From positions 62,001-126,000 of the forward strand of contig CAYXTR010000002.1 in the NCBI GenBank assembly GCA_964468185.1: DNA of 64,000 nucleotides, given 5' to 3'. Position numbers and translations under genes: made by a program. Source of the stretch: JANQFV01 sp964468185. GTDB lineage: Bacteria > Planctomycetota > Phycisphaerae > UBA1845 > Fen-1342. Shown piece after piece: positions 17,854-26,976 of this stretch. The notes beneath the pieces were generated by a model that searched no databases, was not told the origin of the DNA, and worked only from the letters and a program-made list of their open reading frames with translations. Each line of letters opens with the position of its first letter. Position 1 is the stretch's first letter.

Positions 17854-18492
17854 ATGCATCGTCCTCGACGCATCGGAATGATCGCCGCACTACTCGCTCC
17901 CGTTGTGTTGCTCGCCGGCGTCTGGCTGCTGGTGACCGGGGTGCTGCTCAAGCCCGGCGTGCCGGACGCGGACACGCCGGCGTCACAGGTGTTCGCCTTT
18001 GTCGTCAGCGACGATGGTCTGGTGGATCTGCCCAAGGACAGACGCGACGCGGTTCTCAAAGAGCAGATGCGCCGCCTCCGCCGCGATGACGACTTTCTGC
18101 GCCGGTTTCTCTACGAGTGGAACACGGCCAGCCCGGAAGATCTGAAGTCGTTTCGCAACAACTTCTTCCGCGCGTACAAGCCGTTCTTCATCGACCACGC
18201 CCGCACGTACACGCAACTGACTGATGAAGCTGCCCGCCGCGAATTCCTGGATGAGCGCATCATCGAGTACTACCGGCTCGATGCCTTCCGCGGCAAGCTC
18301 ACCGTCGGTAGTCAGCCACTGGCCCTCCCGTCGCAGGATGAACTGCTGAACCTCTTCTTCAGCGAAACCAGCGCGGGCGAGCGCTCATTACTACTCAGTT
18401 ACGCCAACGCCTGGCTCGCCCGCCGCGACGAAATCCTCCACAACGAAGCCCTCACCGCCGAATACAAAGCCCGCATCGCCAGCGACGAATAG
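17854..18492 (+). CDS. Single-pass membrane protein of unknown function
   Basis: About 212 residues. The start MHRPRRIGMIAALLAP is preferred because an AGGAG lies 11 bases upstream and because it begins a basic N-terminus followed by one hydrophobic helix (about residues 9-33). The remaining ~175 residues are predicted soluble, charged and helical (DRRDAVLKEQMRRLRRDDDF) and lack cysteines. No domain was recognised. It is divergent from the LigD-like gene. Confidence 0.65.
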   Translation: MHRPRRIGMIAALLAPVVLLAGVWLLVTGVLLKPGVPDADTPASQVFAFVVSDDGLVDLPKDRRDAVLKEQMRRLRRDDDFLRRFLYEWNTASPEDLKSFRNNFFRAYKPFFIDHARTYTQLTDEAARREFLDERIIEYYRLDAFRGKLTVGSQPLALPSQDELLNLFFSETSAGERSLLLSYANAWLARRDEILHNEALTAEYKARIASDE

Positions 18493-19104
18493 CGACTTCC
18501 GGGAAACAGGGGACCCCGACCCCGAAGCATCACCTCCGGACACTTTCTTTTGGGGGTCCGACCCCCAGGTCGGTCAGCGAGGTACCAGCCACCCTCCGCA
18601 GCGGCCGCACGCGGCCTGCTGGTGCATGACGCTTGAACGCAGGTTGACGCGGATTGCTCGGTCACCAGGACGCGCGACCGCGCGCCGACTTCCCGAGCAC
18701 GGGGCCGACAGACCATGCACCCAGCTACGAGCAGCCCGGCTTCCGGAACTGCGTCCCGGGAAGTGGGAAGCCGTTGCACAGTCGCGCCAGTTGCCTCCGT
18801 CGGTAAACCGGGCCCGGCGAACCACAGTAGCCAGTCTACACTCACCATGATCCACGAATTCAGGTCGTTCAGGACCCGGAAATGCCGCCGGACGTCGACG
18901 AGCACACCGACATCCGCTGTGGTCGGCTGGTCACCGTCGGCGGTGCCGCCAACTGCCGTCACGGTCGCCGGCGACCTGAACAGTTGGCGGCAGCGAGGCC
19001 CTCCGGCAACACGGCCCGGGCCCGGGACGACGGTCGAGTCAGAATTTCGCACATCCCCTGGTGGAACCCGGTTCCCGGCCAGCCCGCATCGTGAATAATG
19101 ATAG
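18493..19104 (+). other. Gene-free spacer of about 610 bases
   Basis: Open frames here are short, in conflicting phases and lack ribosome-binding sites. An 11-bp inverted repeat (GCCGCCAACTG near 18945 and CAGTTGGCGGC near 18981) and GC-rich palindromic runs are visible. One frame contains the peptide VTVAGDLNSW, resembling a glycogen-binding (CBM48) strand, but the flanks do not support an intact gene. Confidence 0.5.
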
Positions 19105-22100
19105 ATGATGTTCCTGGAACAGCTGCCAGTCTTCGTGGACCTATCGCACCCCGGCTACCTGGCCGTGCTGGCCTTGTTACCGGTGGTTATTGTACTCAGC
19201 CTTCGCTCCCTCGCCGGACTCGGACAGGTGCGCGGATCCATCGCCGTCGGGCTGCGTTGCCTCCTGATCGCCGTCTTGGCGCTCGCACTCGCCAGTCCCG
19301 GCTGGGTCCGCACAACGGATCACCAGACGGTCGTATTCGTACTGGATCAATCCGATAGTGTTCCGCAATCCCAGCAGCGCGAAGCCATGGCGTTCGTGGA
19401 ACGCGCCGCGTTGTCAATCCGCGCCGGCAAAGACCAGGTCGCCGTGCTGAGCTTCGCCGGACGACCCTCAATTGACCAGCTACCACGCGCGACACTCGTC
19501 ACACCGGGGTCCGGCACCGTTGCAGACCGTCACCGGACGAGTATCGCCGCGGCGCTGCGGCTGGGAACGGCGCTGTTTCCGAGCGACGCCGCTAAGCGGC
19601 TGGTCCTGATCTCGGATGGCAACGAGAACCGCGGCCTCGCCGCCGAAGAGGCCGAGGCTTACGCAGCGCTCGGCGTGCCGATCGACGTCGTCCCCCTGCA
19701 CTACGAACACACCGCCGAGGTCCTGGTCGATCAACTTTCCGCGCCGGCCAGGGCCAAACACGACGAAGTGATCAACCTCCAGCTCGTGGTACGCTCACAG
19801 GTCGCCATGGCTGCTCGCCTGACGCTCTATCGTAACGACCGGCTCGTCGACCTCGATCCCACCACCGGCGGCACAACAAGTTCGATCCGACTCTCCGCTG
19901 GTCCCAACCGATTTTCGATACCAGTCGGGCTGCATGCGGCAGGTGTGCATCGGTTCCGCGCCGTCATCGAACCGGAGGATCCGGCCGCCGATTCGATTGT
20001 CGTGAACAACGAGGGTCAGGCTTTCACAATTGTCGGTGCCGCCAGGCGGATAGTGATTGTGCTGAACCCTGCGGGTCACGACGCGGAAACCCATATCGCC
20101 TCAGCCGAGCTGCTGGCGAACGCGTTGCGAGAAGGCGGCGTGCAGTGCGATCTGATCACCCTCGATGACCTGCCCCGCGATCCCGCTGCGCTGGCGGACA
20201 CCGCCGCCATCATCCTGTCGAACATATCGGCGTTCGACCTGGGATCTGCCCGCCAGACGCTGCTGGCCTCATACGTGCGCGATCAGGGCGGCGGCCTGAT
20301 CGTCATCGGTGGTGACGAAGCGTTCAGCGTCGGAGGCTACGCCCACACGCCACTCGAGGAGGTCCTGCCCGTCGAGACAAGCCGGGACAAGCTGTTGTTC
20401 CTCAGCCTTAGCATGGTCATTGTCATTGACCGCTCAGGATCGATGGCGGGCGAGAAGATCGCCATGGCCCGCAAGGCCGCGATCGGGTCCGTGGAACTGC
20501 TCAGCCGACAGGACCGCGTCGGCGTCGTCGCGTTCGACGGCGCTGCCGAGTGGCTGGTGCCACTTCAGTCCGCTTCCAACCGCGCCGCAATCGTCCAGCG
20601 CTTGGCGACACTCGGCGGTGGCGGCGGTACCAACATGTATCCCGCGCTGGAGCAAGCGCGGGCAGCACTGCTCGGCGTGAATACCAACCTGAAGCACATC
20701 ATCGTATTGACCGACGGTCAGTCCGCCCCAGGTCCGTTCGACGCCTTGGCGAAAGACTGCGGTAATGCCGGGATCACGATTTCCGCCATCGCCGTCGGCC
20801 CCGATGCCGACCGGACCCTTCTCGCTGGCATCGCGCAGCGCAGCGGCGGTCGAATGTACACTGCCAGTAGCGCCCGCCCACTACCCCAGATCTTCGCCCG
20901 CGAGACGATCCTCGCCAGCCGTTCCGGGCTGTTTGAACAGCCTTTCACGCCGCACATGCAGCCAACCGTCGATCATCAAATCATGTCCGGTTTCGTGGCG
21001 GAACTGCCGCCACTGCGCGGGCACGTCGTCACCGCCGCCAAGCCGATGGCCCACGTACCACTCGTGCGATCGACCGAGGATGGCGCCGACCCCATCCTGG
21101 CGTATTGGCAGGTCGGGCTCGGCCGCACCGTGGCCTTCACAAGTGGGCTCTGGCCGAGGTGGGGCCCCGATTGGGTAGCCTGGCCCGGCTTCAGCAAGTT
21201 CTGGACCCAGGCTGTGCAGTACGCCGGCCGGACAAGCCATCCCGGTGACCTGGAGGTCGCAACCACGGTCAGGGGCGGCAATGCACACGTGAGCATCTTG
21301 GCCGAACACCTTCCGCTGCGTGCCCAGGACACGTTGACGGTCAACGGGAGAATCATAGCCCCGGACTATTCAAGTTCTCCCCTGCCGCTGCACCGCACGG
21401 CCGCCGGTCGCTACGAAGCTGTCTTTCCACTCGCTGCACCCGGCACCTACCTGCTGAATCTCCCGTACAGCTACGGCTTCGGACAGGCGCGCCAGTCCGG
21501 CGTGCTCCGTACCGGCGTCGTGCAAAGTTACTCGCCGGAGTACCGCACCCTGCGACACAATGAAACAACGCTGACCGAGCTCGCACGCCGCACGGGCGGA
21601 CGCGTTCTAAACCCCGACTATCCTGAGGCCGTCTTCGAGCCCTGGAGTATCCGACCCGTTCAGATCCGGCGACCGTTCTGGGAGGATCTCGTGCGCCTCG
21701 CGCTGGTGCTGTTTCTTCTGGACGTGGCTGTGCGCCGCATCGCCGTAACCCCGGCTGAAGCGTTTACTCGGGTGCGTCGGTTTATCGGCGATTTGGCCGG
21801 CTCGCGACCTGACGCAGACAGCCTCGCAACGCTCGGCGCACTGCGTGGTGCCCGGAAGCGAGCCCAGTTGAGCGCACAGGACACAGCCGGTACAACGCCA
21901 GCGATGCCACCCGCCCCCACGCCACAGCCGTCGCTCGATCCGAAACCCGATGACGCACTGTCCCAAGCACTCAACGGAACTGACGAAGACAAGCCCGTCA
22001 TCGCAAAGCCCCTGCACAGGAAGCCCGCGTCGACAAGGTCAGAAGCGGAATACACCTCGCGCCTCTTGCGGGCAAAGCAGCGCGCACGCAGGCACGACGG

Positions 22101-22119
22101 TGGGCGTGATGATCGATGA
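19105..22119 (+). CDS. Large membrane protein with two VWA domains and a GATase-like domain
   Basis: A 1004-residue protein of a type common in planctomycetes. Two N-terminal helices (about 18-36 and 49-66) are followed by a VWA domain (about 73-200; metal site DQSDS at 81-85), a beta-rich segment, a class I glutamine amidotransferase-like domain (about 330-425, GGGLIVIGGDEAFSVGGY) and a second VWA domain (about 436-600) with an intact MIDAS motif DRSGSMAGE at 442-450 and LTDGQS. A C-terminal helix near 855-875 and an Ala/Pro-rich cytoplasmic tail complete it. Such proteins usually travel with MoxR ATPase and DUF58 genes; here a DUF58 gene is ~31 kb away and no MoxR is seen. A role in envelope protein assembly is inferred only. 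Confidence 0.85.
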   Translation: MMFLEQLPVFVDLSHPGYLAVLALLPVVIVLSLRSLAGLGQVRGSIAVGLRCLLIAVLALALASPGWVRTTDHQTVVFVLDQSDSVPQSQQREAMAFVERAALSIRAGKDQVAVLSFAGRPSIDQLPRATLVTPGSGTVADRHRTSIAAALRLGTALFPSDAAKRLVLISDGNENRGLAAEEAEAYAALGVPIDVVPLHYEHTAEVLVDQLSAPARAKHDEVINLQLVVRSQVAMAARLTLYRNDRLVDLDPTTGGTTSSIRLSAGPNRFSIPVGLHAAGVHRFRAVIEPEDPAADSIVVNNEGQAFTIVGAARRIVIVLNPAGHDAETHIASAELLANALREGGVQCDLITLDDLPRDPAALADTAAIILSNISAFDLGSARQTLLASYVRDQGGGLIVIGGDEAFSVGGYAHTPLEEVLPVETSRDKLLFLSLSMVIVIDRSGSMAGEKIAMARKAAIGSVELLSRQDRVGVVAFDGAAEWLVPLQSASNRAAIVQRLATLGGGGGTNMYPALEQARAALLGVNTNLKHIIVLTDGQSAPGPFDALAKDCGNAGITISAIAVGPDADRTLLAGIAQRSGGRMYTASSARPLPQIFARETILASRSGLFEQPFTPHMQPTVDHQIMSGFVAELPPLRGHVVTAAKPMAHVPLVRSTEDGADPILAYWQVGLGRTVAFTSGLWPRWGPDWVAWPGFSKFWTQAVQYAGRTSHPGDLEVATTVRGGNAHVSILAEHLPLRAQDTLTVNGRIIAPDYSSSPLPLHRTAAGRYEAVFPLAAPGTYLLNLPYSYGFGQARQSGVLRTGVVQSYSPEYRTLRHNETTLTELARRTGGRVLNPDYPEAVFEPWSIRPVQIRRPFWEDLVRLALVLFLLDVAVRRIAVTPAEAFTRVRRFIGDLAGSRPDADSLATLGALRGARKRAQLSAQDTAGTTPAMPPAPTPQPSLDPKPDDALSQALNGTDEDKPVIAKPLHRKPASTRSEAEYTSRLLRAKQRARRHDGGRDDR

Positions 22120-22431
22120 GCGTATCTCAGCGTAGATAATGCGCCCTGCCGGTCAGTGGCGCTGCGATACCGGTCATTGCTGCATGGCAAATCGGCTCCA
22201 TTCAGGCAGACACGGCCCGCCGGCGGAGTCCCGACAGGGCGCACCTCGATCCGGAGGAATAGCACAAGGTTCTATACGCCAAAACGCCATTCATACTCGC
22301 AAAGGCGCGGCTACCCTCGCACACACCAACAAACCACAGCACGCCCCCGGCCCGGAACGGGCGTCATGGAGCTCACCGCAAATGTATCACCGCCGTCGCC
22401 CGGCTGCTCCTCGCTACAAGCCACGTCGCGA
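22120..22431 (-). other. Convergent intergenic spacer, no gene seen
   Basis: About 310 bases between the convergent VWA and MFS genes. No supported reading frame, RNA gene or clear hairpin terminator was found. Confidence 0.5.
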
Positions 22432-23781
22432 TTACTGGTGGTCTTCTCGTCGAACCTCATCGGCCTGTTGCAGCGGGTGCTGGGGGTTGTCGGCGATGAG
22501 TGCCAACAGCATGACGCCCGCCGGCAGTACCAGGGCGGCCGCCTTTACCACCAAATAGCTGCCAGCCAGTGCCGCGGCCTGGGCAAAAATGACCGGCCCG
22601 ATAGCGCTCGCAAATACCGTCGCCGACGTGACCACGCCGTTGATGGCGCCCAGGTGCAGCCGGCCGTAAAACCGCGGCCACGGCACGGTCAGCAGACAGC
22701 CGAACAATCCCAGTGACGAACCGTAGCCGAAGATCATGAGACTGCGACCGATGACGTCCGAGAAAGTGAGCAGGCCCAGCGTGCCGATCGCCTGTGTGGC
22801 GCCAAGCAACAACAGCAGCCATTTCATGGGAATGCGGTCGCTGGCCCAACTGCCGAAGAAGTTGGCCGTCACGCCGAAGAACGCCATCGGCATGAACACC
22901 GCGAACGCCGCCGCCTCTGATACGCCGAGCTCGGCGCCGAGTGAGGCGATGTGAAATGTGACCGCCGTAACGACCAGCGCTTCCGTCGCGAGTCCGCAGG
23001 TAAACGCCCAGAATGCGAGCGTGCGCAGCGCCTCGCCACGGGTGTACTCGTGGTGGATGGTCGGCTGCTTCTCTGCCATGCGGGCATGCCACTGCGGGTC
23101 GGTGACGCCGTCCATCACCAGGCCGCAGTCTTCGGGGTTGTCGCGATAGAAGACCCAGCCGAAGAGCGCCATGCCGACGCCGATGGTTCCGGCGAGCGCC
23201 AGTGCAGCGCCGCGCCAGCCGAGCCACGCAACGATCTCGTGCACAATGGCCGGCCCGCTGTTGAAGCCGAATGAGATGAACACCCCGGCAATGCCGACCG
23301 CCAGGCCGCGGCGATGGTTGAACCACTTGCTCAGCGTCACGCGCGCGGTCATGGTCAGGCAGCCTTGGCCGAAGAGGCGCATGAGCAGAAACGTGACCGA
23401 CGCGGCGATGAGTCCGGCCAGCGCGACATCCAGCGGCAGCGCTCCGGCGATCCTGTCGCTGACGGCCAGAAGCACCAGCGCAACGCCGAGCCCGACCGAC
23501 GCTGTGATCGTCATCGGCCGCGCACCGATGCGGTCGAGCACGCGGCCGGCGAACGGCAGGAGCAGGCTGCTGCCGATGGTGCCGAACATGTAGGCGGTGC
23601 TGAGTTTGATGCGGTCGATTGACAACGCGTCGATCAGGTGGTCGGTGAAGACGCCCACGATCATGGTCTGGCCGGGCAGGCTGGCGAGGGTGCCGACTGT
23701 ACTGGCGACGAGAATCATCCAGCCGTAGAAGAACGGCCAGCGGCGGGGTGCGAACGGGATGTCACTCCAGCGGTTGGACAC
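22432..23781 (-). CDS. MFS transporter
   Basis: A 449-residue major facilitator permease with 12 predicted helices in two six-helix halves. The N-terminus WPFFYGWMILVASTVGTLAS and the loop GRVLDRIGARP between TM2 and TM3 (MFS signature position) fit the monocarboxylate/oxalate-formate branch of the superfamily. A cytoplasmic loop in the middle (about 215-240) separates the halves. The substrate cannot be predicted, and no metabolic gene is coupled to it. Confidence 0.88.
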   Translation of the reverse strand: MSNRWSDIPFAPRRWPFFYGWMILVASTVGTLASLPGQTMIVGVFTDHLIDALSIDRIKLSTAYMFGTIGSSLLLPFAGRVLDRIGARPMTITASVGLGVALVLLAVSDRIAGALPLDVALAGLIAASVTFLLMRLFGQGCLTMTARVTLSKWFNHRRGLAVGIAGVFISFGFNSGPAIVHEIVAWLGWRGAALALAGTIGVGMALFGWVFYRDNPEDCGLVMDGVTDPQWHARMAEKQPTIHHEYTRGEALRTLAFWAFTCGLATEALVVTAVTFHIASLGAELGVSEAAAFAVFMPMAFFGVTANFFGSWASDRIPMKWLLLLLGATQAIGTLGLLTFSDVIGRSLMIFGYGSSLGLFGCLLTVPWPRFYGRLHLGAINGVVTSATVFASAIGPVIFAQAAALAGSYLVVKAAALVLPAGVMLLALIADNPQHPLQQADEVRREDHQ

Positions 23782-23890
23782 GCGGCGGATAGTCGTCGAA
23801 AAGCCGCGATGTGTACAGGGTGTGCATATAAGGCACCAAGGGGAGCCTGGTTGCCAGGGAGAAGCGGAATCTCAAGGGGCGCTGAGGCAC

Positions 23891-23916
23891 AACGGCGTTT
23901 CACGTGAAACGCCGTT
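23891..23916. promoter_or_regulatory. parS: parS-like ParB binding site (26-bp perfect palindrome)
   Basis: The 26 bases form a perfect palindrome whose centre is GTTTCACGTGAAAC. This matches 14 of 16 positions of the broadly conserved bacterial parS consensus TGTTTCACGTGAAACA, the two outer bases being C/G instead of T/A. It is intergenic, between the MFS and DUF1801 genes, and is not followed by a U run on either strand, so it is not an obvious terminator. If real, ParB loads here for origin segregation, which would place this region in the origin-proximal part of the chromosome. No parA/parB gene is in the window. Confidence 0.65.
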
Positions 23917-24002
23917 GTCGGCGGGCGAGACGCCCGCCCCACCCTTCGTAAATCAGCGTTGTCGGCGGGCGAGACGCCCGCCCCTACCCTTAATAAGTCG
24001 GC
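23913..24002. repeat. Two direct copies of a 44-45 base hairpin repeat
   Basis: CGTTGTCGGCGGGCGAGACG.. occurs at 23913 and again at 23957, each copy containing a GGCGGGCG-aga-CGCCCGCC hairpin and ending ACCCTT(C/A). The copies differ at only a few positions. Related GGCGAGACGCC hairpins occur near 50275 and 60487. They follow the DUF1801 stop on the minus strand and could also act as a terminator. Confidence 0.75.
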
Positions 24003-24021
24003 GCACCTGCGCGTCGGTACG

Positions 24022-24675
24022 CTAGCTTCTGGAGGCTGTCTTCTTCGCAACTTTGCGGCCGGCGGTTTTCTTTTTGGCGGCTGGGCGCGTCTTCTGCTTG
24101 GCGGCTGTCTTCTTCGCTGACGTGGCGGCCTTCTTCTTCACGGCCGGGGACTTCTTTGTGGCGGTCGCGGTGGTTTTCTTCTGGGCTGCGGCGGATTGGC
24201 GGGGTTTGGCGGGCTTGCGGCCCATTTGCGCCAGTGTCGCTTCGTATCGCGCGACATAGTATTTCGCGGGCATGCGGCGAAGCGCTTCGGCGATCACATC
24301 GAGCGCGAGATCTTCGACGCGCTTGAAGCGGATGCAGCATTTGCCCATGTCGAGCTTTTTACCGGTCTTCGCCCAGGCCTGCGTGAACCACGCCGTTTGC
24401 GCGGCGTCGCCGTACATGCCCATGATTGAGATTGACATATGATTCTTCTGCGACGCGAGGCCGGTGAAGGGTAGTGGCTCTTTGGGGTTGCAGTGATAGC
24501 CGGGCGGGTAGACGCTGTGCGGCACGTAGTAGCCGATCATGCCGTATTGCATGCCCTCTTCGTAATCGCGATCGAGGTTTTCATGGAAGACGGCGCGCAC
24601 GGCTTCGAGCGCGGCCCGGCGTTCGGCGGGGAGTTCGTTGAGATACTGTTTTACGGTGGTGGCTTTGCTTGGCAT
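24022..24675 (-). CDS. DUF1801 protein with histone H1-like Lys/Ala-rich tail
   Basis: A 217-residue protein. Residues 1-~150 form a DUF1801 domain (TTVKQYLNELPAERRAALEA, then YGMIGYYVP, HMSISIMGMYG and MGKCCIRFKR). Residues ~153-217 are almost entirely Lys, Ala, Thr, Ser, Arg and Pro in repeats such as AAKKKTAGRKVAKKTASRS, like the C-terminal tail of eukaryotic histone H1 and bacterial AlgP/Hc-type proteins. The tail would bind DNA or RNA non-specifically. DUF1801 has no firmly known activity. The gene is monocistronic, followed by the hairpin repeats and the parS-like site. Confidence 0.85.
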   Translation of the reverse strand: MPSKATTVKQYLNELPAERRAALEAVRAVFHENLDRDYEEGMQYGMIGYYVPHSVYPPGYHCNPKEPLPFTGLASQKNHMSISIMGMYGDAAQTAWFTQAWAKTGKKLDMGKCCIRFKRVEDLALDVIAEALRRMPAKYYVARYEATLAQMGRKPAKPRQSAAAQKKTTATATKKSPAVKKKAATSAKKTAAKQKTRPAAKKKTAGRKVAKKTASRS

Positions 24676-24811
24676 GAAATCATTATGCGCAGACCTTCTT
24701 CATGAGAACAAGGGAACTTCGGCGTTTCGGGCTCGGAGCCAAATGGGCCCGGATGTCTGGAGTGCGCGCGGGGCGTGTTCTGCGCGGTGATTCGGTGCTG
24801 CTTTACATTGC

Positions 24812-25294
24812 TTACGGTTCAGTCGTAGCGCGTTGCGCGGTAGGGGTGCCGCATTCGGGGCAGGTGCCGCTGGTGTTGCCGGCGAGGTTGTAGCCGCACG
24901 CGGTGCAGTGGCCGGGCCAGGCGCGGCGGTCGAAGCGTCGGTGCAATGCCGCTTCGAGGGCTGCGAGGGCGATGACGAGTCCGACGCCGGCCGCGAAGTC
25001 GGCGCTGAGGAGGAGTGGGTTGACGGCGATCAGGCAGCCGTGGCGGTAGCGGAACGTGAACCAGACGCCCGCTCGGCGGGGGATTTCTCCGGACTGCCAT
25101 TCGCGCTCGACGGAGTCGAGGAAGTTCTGGTAGTCCTCCTGACTCTGGAAGGAGCCGAGGATGTAGACGACGCCGCGCGCGGCTTGCCAGGGCCAGCCGC
25201 GGTCTTCGGGCGCGTGCCCGCGCGGGATCACGCAGAACATGATGCCGGTGAGGCATGCCAGGCGGGCGACTCGCCGTTGGTTTGTCAGACGCAC
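24812..25294 (-). CDS. Two-helix membrane protein with C-terminal zinc ribbon
   Basis: About 160 residues from a GTG at 25294, chosen for an AGGAGAG about 10 bases upstream; further extension upstream is low-complexity and lacks hydrophobic pattern. A helix lies near the N-terminus (ARLACLTGIMFCVIP), a second near residues 105-130 (SADFAAGVGLVIALAALEAA), and the protein ends in CTACGYNLAGNTSGTCPECG, a treble-clef/rubredoxin-like ribbon characteristic of small phycisphaeral membrane proteins. Function unknown. The gene at 47410 encodes another protein with the same C-terminal ribbon. Confidence 0.72.
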   Translation of the reverse strand: MRLTNQRRVARLACLTGIMFCVIPRGHAPEDRGWPWQAARGVVYILGSFQSQEDYQNFLDSVEREWQSGEIPRRAGVWFTFRYRHGCLIAVNPLLLSADFAAGVGLVIALAALEAALHRRFDRRAWPGHCTACGYNLAGNTSGTCPECGTPTAQRATTEP

Positions 25295-25785
25295 AGCGCG
25301 CAGCTCTCCTTCGTCGTAATCCTCTACTGCCGCGGCGGGGGGGAGGTTGCGGTTGGGCGGTTGCGAGGGGTTGGGTCGCGTGGCGATGTTGGCCTGTCTG
25401 CGCGGGGCGGCGCTGCCTTGACGAGACGTTGCTGGCCTCGCAACAATGCGGTGAGTTGTGATTGCGGGAAGCGGGCGGGCGTGGTTTTGCGCAAAATGTT
25501 GCAGAGAGATTGAGAAAAGCGATTGCAGTCGTTTCAAGCGGGAGGCATGCCCTGTTCTCCGGCTTGAGATGACTGAGTCGGCCAGACACAGATCGTTGCG
25601 GCATGGGGCTGGTGGTCGGGGCTTGCGGTGCGGGTTGGAGTTGTGGGGTGGTCGGCCGCTGCGCGGGATGGGGCCTAGGAAGGTGGGAACGTGGGAACGG
25701 CTCGGGCCACGGGGTCGTTGGCCGCTGCGCGGAATGGGGATCACCCTCCCCTGGCCCCTCTTTGCCAGGGAGGGTGGTGATGCGG
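25295..25785 (-). other. Spacer with dispersed repeats and a long hairpin
   Basis: No supported gene in about 490 bases. It holds two copies of GGCCGCTGCGCGG (25654 and 25720; a third is at 42427), two 8-bp GTGGGAAC units (25683-25698, the unit of the array at 43781) and an imperfect hairpin at 25742-25779 (CACCCTCCCCTGGC against GCCAGGGAGGGTG) just beyond the stop of the lipoprotein gene, without a U tract. Confidence 0.55.
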
Positions 25786-26865
25786 CTAGGGGTTGGGGAG
25801 GTAGGGGGAGATGTCGAGGTTGCCGGCGGCTTCGGCATAGCGGCGGGCGAAGTCTGGGAGGTTGTGGGCTGTTACCAGTTCGGGTTCGACGCGGCGGGTG
25901 GTGCTCATGCCGCCTGAGCTGCCCATGAGGTGTTCGACGGCGAGGCGGACGGCGTAGCGACCCAGGTCGCCGTCGAGTTCGCCAACGAGGGCCGCGGCCC
26001 GGCCGGGTGAGTCGGGTGTACCGAGTTGTGGCCACAGCGGCGGCACGGCGGAAGTGGTTGCGAAATGGAAGTTCTGATTGGAGGCCCGCAGACGGGCCAG
26101 CCAGCCTGGTGCGGGTCGCAGCCAGACGTCCGGTGCCAGCGTGACGACGAGGCCGGCATGACGGTACTGATCCAGGAGGCGCGCGACGTGGTCGGCGATG
26201 GACTGGTTCGGCGTGGCGGCTGCGTTGGCCTGCTCCAGCAGGTGGACGCCGACCTCGCGCTGCGCGGCGCTGGTGAAGCGCCGATAGCAATCCGTGTCGG
26301 TCTCGCTGCGGCCGTCCTCGTGGATGATGAGGTAGCTTTTTACGCCGGCGGCTGAGGCGATTTCGCTGAGGTTCTCGCCCAGCAGTTCGGCGGCGGTTGA
26401 CGGTGCGAGGCGCACCTGGCCTGCGGTCAAGACGTCGGGCAAGACGGCGCCGACGGTAATGAGCGGCAGTTGGTCTGCTTCGATGCGTTCGACGGCAGGC
26501 TGGGCGTGTTTCGAATCGTAAACATATAGTGCAATGGCCTGGGGGTGCTGGCGCAGCACGTGCTCGACGGAGTTGACCAAGGCGGATGCGGAGCTGTCGG
26601 CGGGTGCTTCACAAATGAGACGGACGGTGCCGATGCTGGCAACGTAGGCCTGGGCTCCGCCGCGGATGGCAGGCCAGCGTGGGTTGCCGGCTTCCGGTCC
26701 GATAAGGGCGATGATTTTGGCTGAACTCTGCCCGGGTGCGTTGCGGGGATCAGCCTGCCGCTCGCAGCCCGTAAATATAAGCATGGCAAGGAGATATGAA
26801 ATCGTTGCCGGCTGGAAGCGGCTGAGGCGGCCGGGGCAGCGGAAGTGGGGCGAGAGATTGATCAT
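25786..26865 (-). CDS. Periplasmic sugar-binding-like lipoprotein
   Basis: About 359 residues from MINLSPHF. A signal sequence ends in a lipobox (AMLIFTGC), so the mature protein would be lipid-anchored. The remainder resembles Peripla_BP_4/RbsB-type two-lobe binding proteins: an N-terminal AKIIALIGPEAGNPRW strand-loop, the VEHVLRQHPQAIALYVYDS segment and ALPLITVGAV-like strands. No ABC permease or ATPase gene is nearby, so it may be an orphan receptor or the binding protein of a distant transporter. It is divergent from the secreted Asp-rich protein gene. Confidence 0.72.
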   Translation of the reverse strand: MINLSPHFRCPGRLSRFQPATISYLLAMLIFTGCERQADPRNAPGQSSAKIIALIGPEAGNPRWPAIRGGAQAYVASIGTVRLICEAPADSSASALVNSVEHVLRQHPQAIALYVYDSKHAQPAVERIEADQLPLITVGAVLPDVLTAGQVRLAPSTAAELLGENLSEIASAAGVKSYLIIHEDGRSETDTDCYRRFTSAAQREVGVHLLEQANAAATPNQSIADHVARLLDQYRHAGLVVTLAPDVWLRPAPGWLARLRASNQNFHFATTSAVPPLWPQLGTPDSPGRAAALVGELDGDLGRYAVRLAVEHLMGSSGGMSTTRRVEPELVTAHNLPDFARRYAEAAGNLDISPYLPNP

Positions 26866-26918
26866 CGGGACGCCCGTCCTGTGCGTCTGGTTTTGCAACG
26901 GTCCTTTGCCGATGACCT

Positions 26919-26924
26919 TATAAT
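26919..26924 (+). promoter_or_regulatory. Probable -10 element TATAAT for the gene at 26977
   Basis: A perfect TATAAT, rare in this GC-rich sequence, lies about 50 bases before the ATG at 26977. No good -35 box is seen at 17 bases; TTGCAA is 20 bases upstream. Confidence 0.55.
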
Positions 26925-26976
26925 ACGGTAGAGTGTCGCGCGCGACGAGTCACCTGACAACTGAGAGAGGTACGTC

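Noticed and set aside
18882..19094. Possible decayed glycogen-binding (CBM48) gene
   Set aside because: VTVAGDLNSW and DDGRVRISHIPWWNPVPG look like CBM48 strands but lie in different frames with no convincing continuation; two frameshifts would be needed, so evidence is too thin.
25742..25779. Intrinsic terminator for the sugar-binding-like lipoprotein gene
   Set aside because: A long stem is present but imperfect and lacks a U tract; similar GGGAGGG hairpins occur in other spacers, so it is treated as a dispersed repeat.
25295..26290. Extending the zinc-ribbon gene upstream to give a 492-residue protein
   Set aside because: The extra part is Pro/Arg-rich low complexity and overlaps the lipoprotein gene; a GTG with a good ribosome-binding site exists at 25294.
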